From assembly GCF_003058225.1 (NCBI RefSeq), contig NZ_QBUG01000002.1, positions 496,001 through 560,000 on the forward strand: a stretch of 64,000 bases of DNA, given 5' to 3'. The position numbers and the translations under genes are program-made. Numbering within the stretch: position 1 is the first letter of the stretch; each line of letters begins with the position of its first letter. The notes under the pieces are model-generated. The model did not search any database, had not been told where the DNA came from, and worked only from the letters and a program-made list of their open reading frames with translations. This document shows positions 62,665 to 64,000 of this stretch, in pieces. The stretch is from Promicromonospora sp. AC04. Its GTDB lineage: Bacteria; Actinomycetota; Actinomycetes; Actinomycetales; Cellulomonadaceae.

Positions 62665-62948
62665 GCCGCGTGCCCGTGGTCGCCGGGCCGCGGACCGACC
62701 ACGGGCACCCACTCCCGGATGCCGGCCACCCGCACACCCGGCGTGCGGTAGTACGGATCTGTCTCGAGGATGCGTCCCAGCTCCGCGCGCTCGACGTCGA
62801 ACACGAGCAACGCGCCCGAGTCGTCCGCCCACGGGCCTGCCGCGATCAGGCGGCCCTCTTCGTGGAGCGCGGCGAGGAACGAGCGGTGCGCCGGACGTGC
62901 GGCGAGGCGTTCCGGGGAGTCGGTGAAGGTCAGCTCGAGAATCAGCAT
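62616..62948 (-). CDS. YciI-like protein with C-terminal extension
   Basis: 110 aa from ATG 62948 (MLILELTFTDSPERLAARPA). The YCII fold is visible (HRSFLAALHEEGRLIAAGPW, LLVFDVERAELGRILETDPY). About 20 extra C-terminal residues, Gly/Ala/Thr-rich, are encoded on the strand opposite the end of the efflux gene. Function of this ferredoxin-like family is mostly unknown. It diverges from the Crp/Fnr gene by 23 bp. Confidence 0.8.
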   Translation of the reverse strand: MLILELTFTDSPERLAARPAHRSFLAALHEEGRLIAAGPWADDSGALLVFDVERAELGRILETDPYYRTPGVRVAGIREWVPVVGPRPGDHGHAAQPTATGSATGSAGAG

Positions 62949-62971
62949 GTGGCCGACGGTACGGTCGGAGG

Positions 62972-63697
62972 ATGAGGCGCTCAGTATCAGCCGATACATC
63001 TGCCGACTGGCAGAAGCTGGCCGCCGTGCCTCTGCTGACCGGGCTGCCCGATGACCGGCTTCGTCAGCTCTGGTCCGCCTCGTTGCCACGCCACTACGGC
63101 CAGGGAGAGATGCTGCGCCGCGTCGGCGATCGGGCCGAGCACCTGCTGCTGGTGCTGCATGGCCGGGTGTCCGCCACGGTCACCACTGCCACCGGTCGCG
63201 TCGTCCGCCTCGGCGAATGGACCGGGCCCTGCGCGCTGGACAAGGTCGCCGTGATCGACGGCCGCGGGCACACGGCCTCCCTCACGGCGATCACTCCCTG
63301 CTCCGTTCGCAGCCTTCCGCGCGCCCGGTTCGAAGAACTGGTCGACGACGTGCCCGCGGTACGCAGGCACGTGCTGCGCCTCCTCGCCGGCCAGGCCCGG
63401 CACCAGCAGGAGCGGTTCGCCGACGCTGCCACGCTGCCCGTCGAGGCCAGACTCGCCACCTGGCTGTTGGAGCAGGCCGAAGGATCTTCCCGAGCGCACA
63501 TCGAGCTGCCGGGAACCCAGCAGGACCTTGCCGACCTGCTGGGAACGACCCGGGTGACGATAAACCGCACACTCTCCCGGATGCGCCGCGACGGCCTGGT
63601 CGAGATCACCGGCCACTCGGTCGAGGTGCTCGCACCGGAGCTCCTGGCATTGCGCGCAAGCGCGCTCAGGCCGACGGTGGGCGGGGCGGCTGGTTGA
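62972..63697 (+). CDS. Crp/Fnr-family transcriptional regulator
   Basis: 241 aa. A cyclic-nucleotide-binding-like beta-roll (LLTGLPDDRLRQLWSASLPR, RRVGDRAEHLLLVLHGRVSA), a dimer helix, then a Crp winged helix (TQQDLADLLGTTRVTINRTL). No Fnr-type cysteine cluster is visible, so it should not bind an iron-sulfur cluster. It may control the divergent YciI-like gene 23 bp away. Confidence 0.9.
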   Translation: MRRSVSADTSADWQKLAAVPLLTGLPDDRLRQLWSASLPRHYGQGEMLRRVGDRAEHLLLVLHGRVSATVTTATGRVVRLGEWTGPCALDKVAVIDGRGHTASLTAITPCSVRSLPRARFEELVDDVPAVRRHVLRLLAGQARHQQERFADAATLPVEARLATWLLEQAEGSSRAHIELPGTQQDLADLLGTTRVTINRTLSRMRRDGLVEITGHSVEVLAPELLALRASALRPTVGGAAG

Positions 63698-63722
63698 GCG
63701 GTGGAGACGCCGGCGAACGGGG

Positions 63723-64000
63723 TCAGCCGATCAGCAGGGCCGCCACCGACACCAGCGCCGACGCGACGAGCAGGTAGAGCACCACGCGCTCGTACCGGGA
63801 GCTGCCGAACACGTGGAACGCCCGAGCCCCCACCAGCTGCCCCAGCAGCGCCGCCCCGACGAGGGGAAACCACAGCTCGTACGTCTCCCACGTCCCCGCG
63901 ATCACCAGTGTCGCGACGCTCAGCGGCAGGCGTACGAGCGAGACGGTGACGAGCGTGTCGCGCATGGCATGCGGCGTCAGGCCCCGGTGGACCAGGTAGT
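63723..64000 (-). CDS. TauE/SafE-family permease, C-terminal part
   Basis: At least 92 codons, open to the right edge, so the start lies outside the window; an internal ATG at 63965 should not be taken as the start. Three hydrophobic segments end with LYLLVASALVSVAALLIG. GAALLGQLVGARAFHVFGSS resembles the second conserved repeat of sulfite-exporter-like TauE/SafE proteins. Partial, so the family call is moderate. Confidence 0.65.
   Translation of the reverse strand, partial: YLVHRGLTPHAMRDTLVTVSLVRLPLSVATLVIAGTWETYELWFPLVGAALLGQLVGARAFHVFGSSRYERVVLYLLVASALVSVAALLIG

Noticed and set aside
62948-63089. N-terminal extension of the YciI-like protein
   Set aside because: The longer frame crosses the start of the divergent Crp/Fnr gene and is Arg/Ala-rich; the family begins at MLILELTF.

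Overview
The window is high-GC actinobacterial DNA. Codons are GC-rich, GTG and TTG starts are frequent, L33 is the zinc type, and an rpmG-hadA-hadB-murB-tRNA(Trp)-secE-nusG-rplK-rplA-rplJL-rpoBC-rpsL-rpsG-fusA-tuf-S10 backbone is present. Protein styles (RpoB, EF-Tu, NusG with an acidic N-terminal extension) suggest Micrococcales, possibly near Promicromonosporaceae or Cellulomonadaceae. That placement is from memory and was not searched.

Layout. 1-6373 (minus): S10/spc cluster read rpsJ-rplC-rplD-rplW-rplB-rpsS-rplV-rpsC-rplP-rpmC-rpsQ-rplN-rplX (cut at the edge). 6418-11080 (minus): str operon rpsL-rpsG-fusA-tuf with a clear promoter ahead of rpsL and a UUCG-loop terminator after tuf. 11119-18875 (minus): rpoB-rpoC with promoter and terminator. 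18971-20172 (minus): rplJ-rplL behind an attenuator-like leader. 28718-31608 (minus): tRNA-Trp, secE, nusG, rplK, rplA.

The main accessory region lies between rplA and rplJ, genes that usually adjoin (20358-28618, minus). It is a co-directional five-gene unit: an ECF-type sigma factor; a translationally coupled 186-aa protein of unknown function; a cytoplasmic subtilisin-like protease; and two tandem TPR-CHAT (caspase-like) proteins, both with an intact His-Cys pair. I infer a sigma-factor-coupled proteolytic signalling or cell-suicide module, analogous in parts list to TPR-CHAT/RpoE modules known from type III-E CRISPR loci but with no CRISPR here. This is the best candidate for an undescribed system.

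A second accessory stretch separates tRNA-Trp from the hadBA-rpmG block (31.8-48.1 kb). It holds a drug-efflux-type ABC transporter with a NarL-type two-component system, an unusual Ser/Thr kinase with a long acidic insert inside its ATP-binding lobe, an adenosine deaminase, an L,D-transpeptidase lipoprotein convergent with murB, a divergent MFS/LacI pair, and a secreted C39-like peptidase facing a secreted multidomain amidase across a perfect 35-bp inverted repeat.

From 49.4 kb to the end are three tRNAs (Met, Thr, Tyr), a RarD-type permease, an acyltransferase-SGNH membrane protein, an OmpR-type regulator / kinase / GerMN-like lipoprotein operon, an ECF41-type sigma factor divergent from an AhpD-family gene with a textbook ECF41 promoter, a sugar kinase, a HAD phosphatase, a quinone-oxidoreductase-like gene, a TetR/efflux pair with a strong operator, a YciI-like protein, a Crp/Fnr regulator and the C-terminal part of a TauE/SafE permease cut by the window edge. 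No CRISPR array, insertion sequence or prophage was seen.
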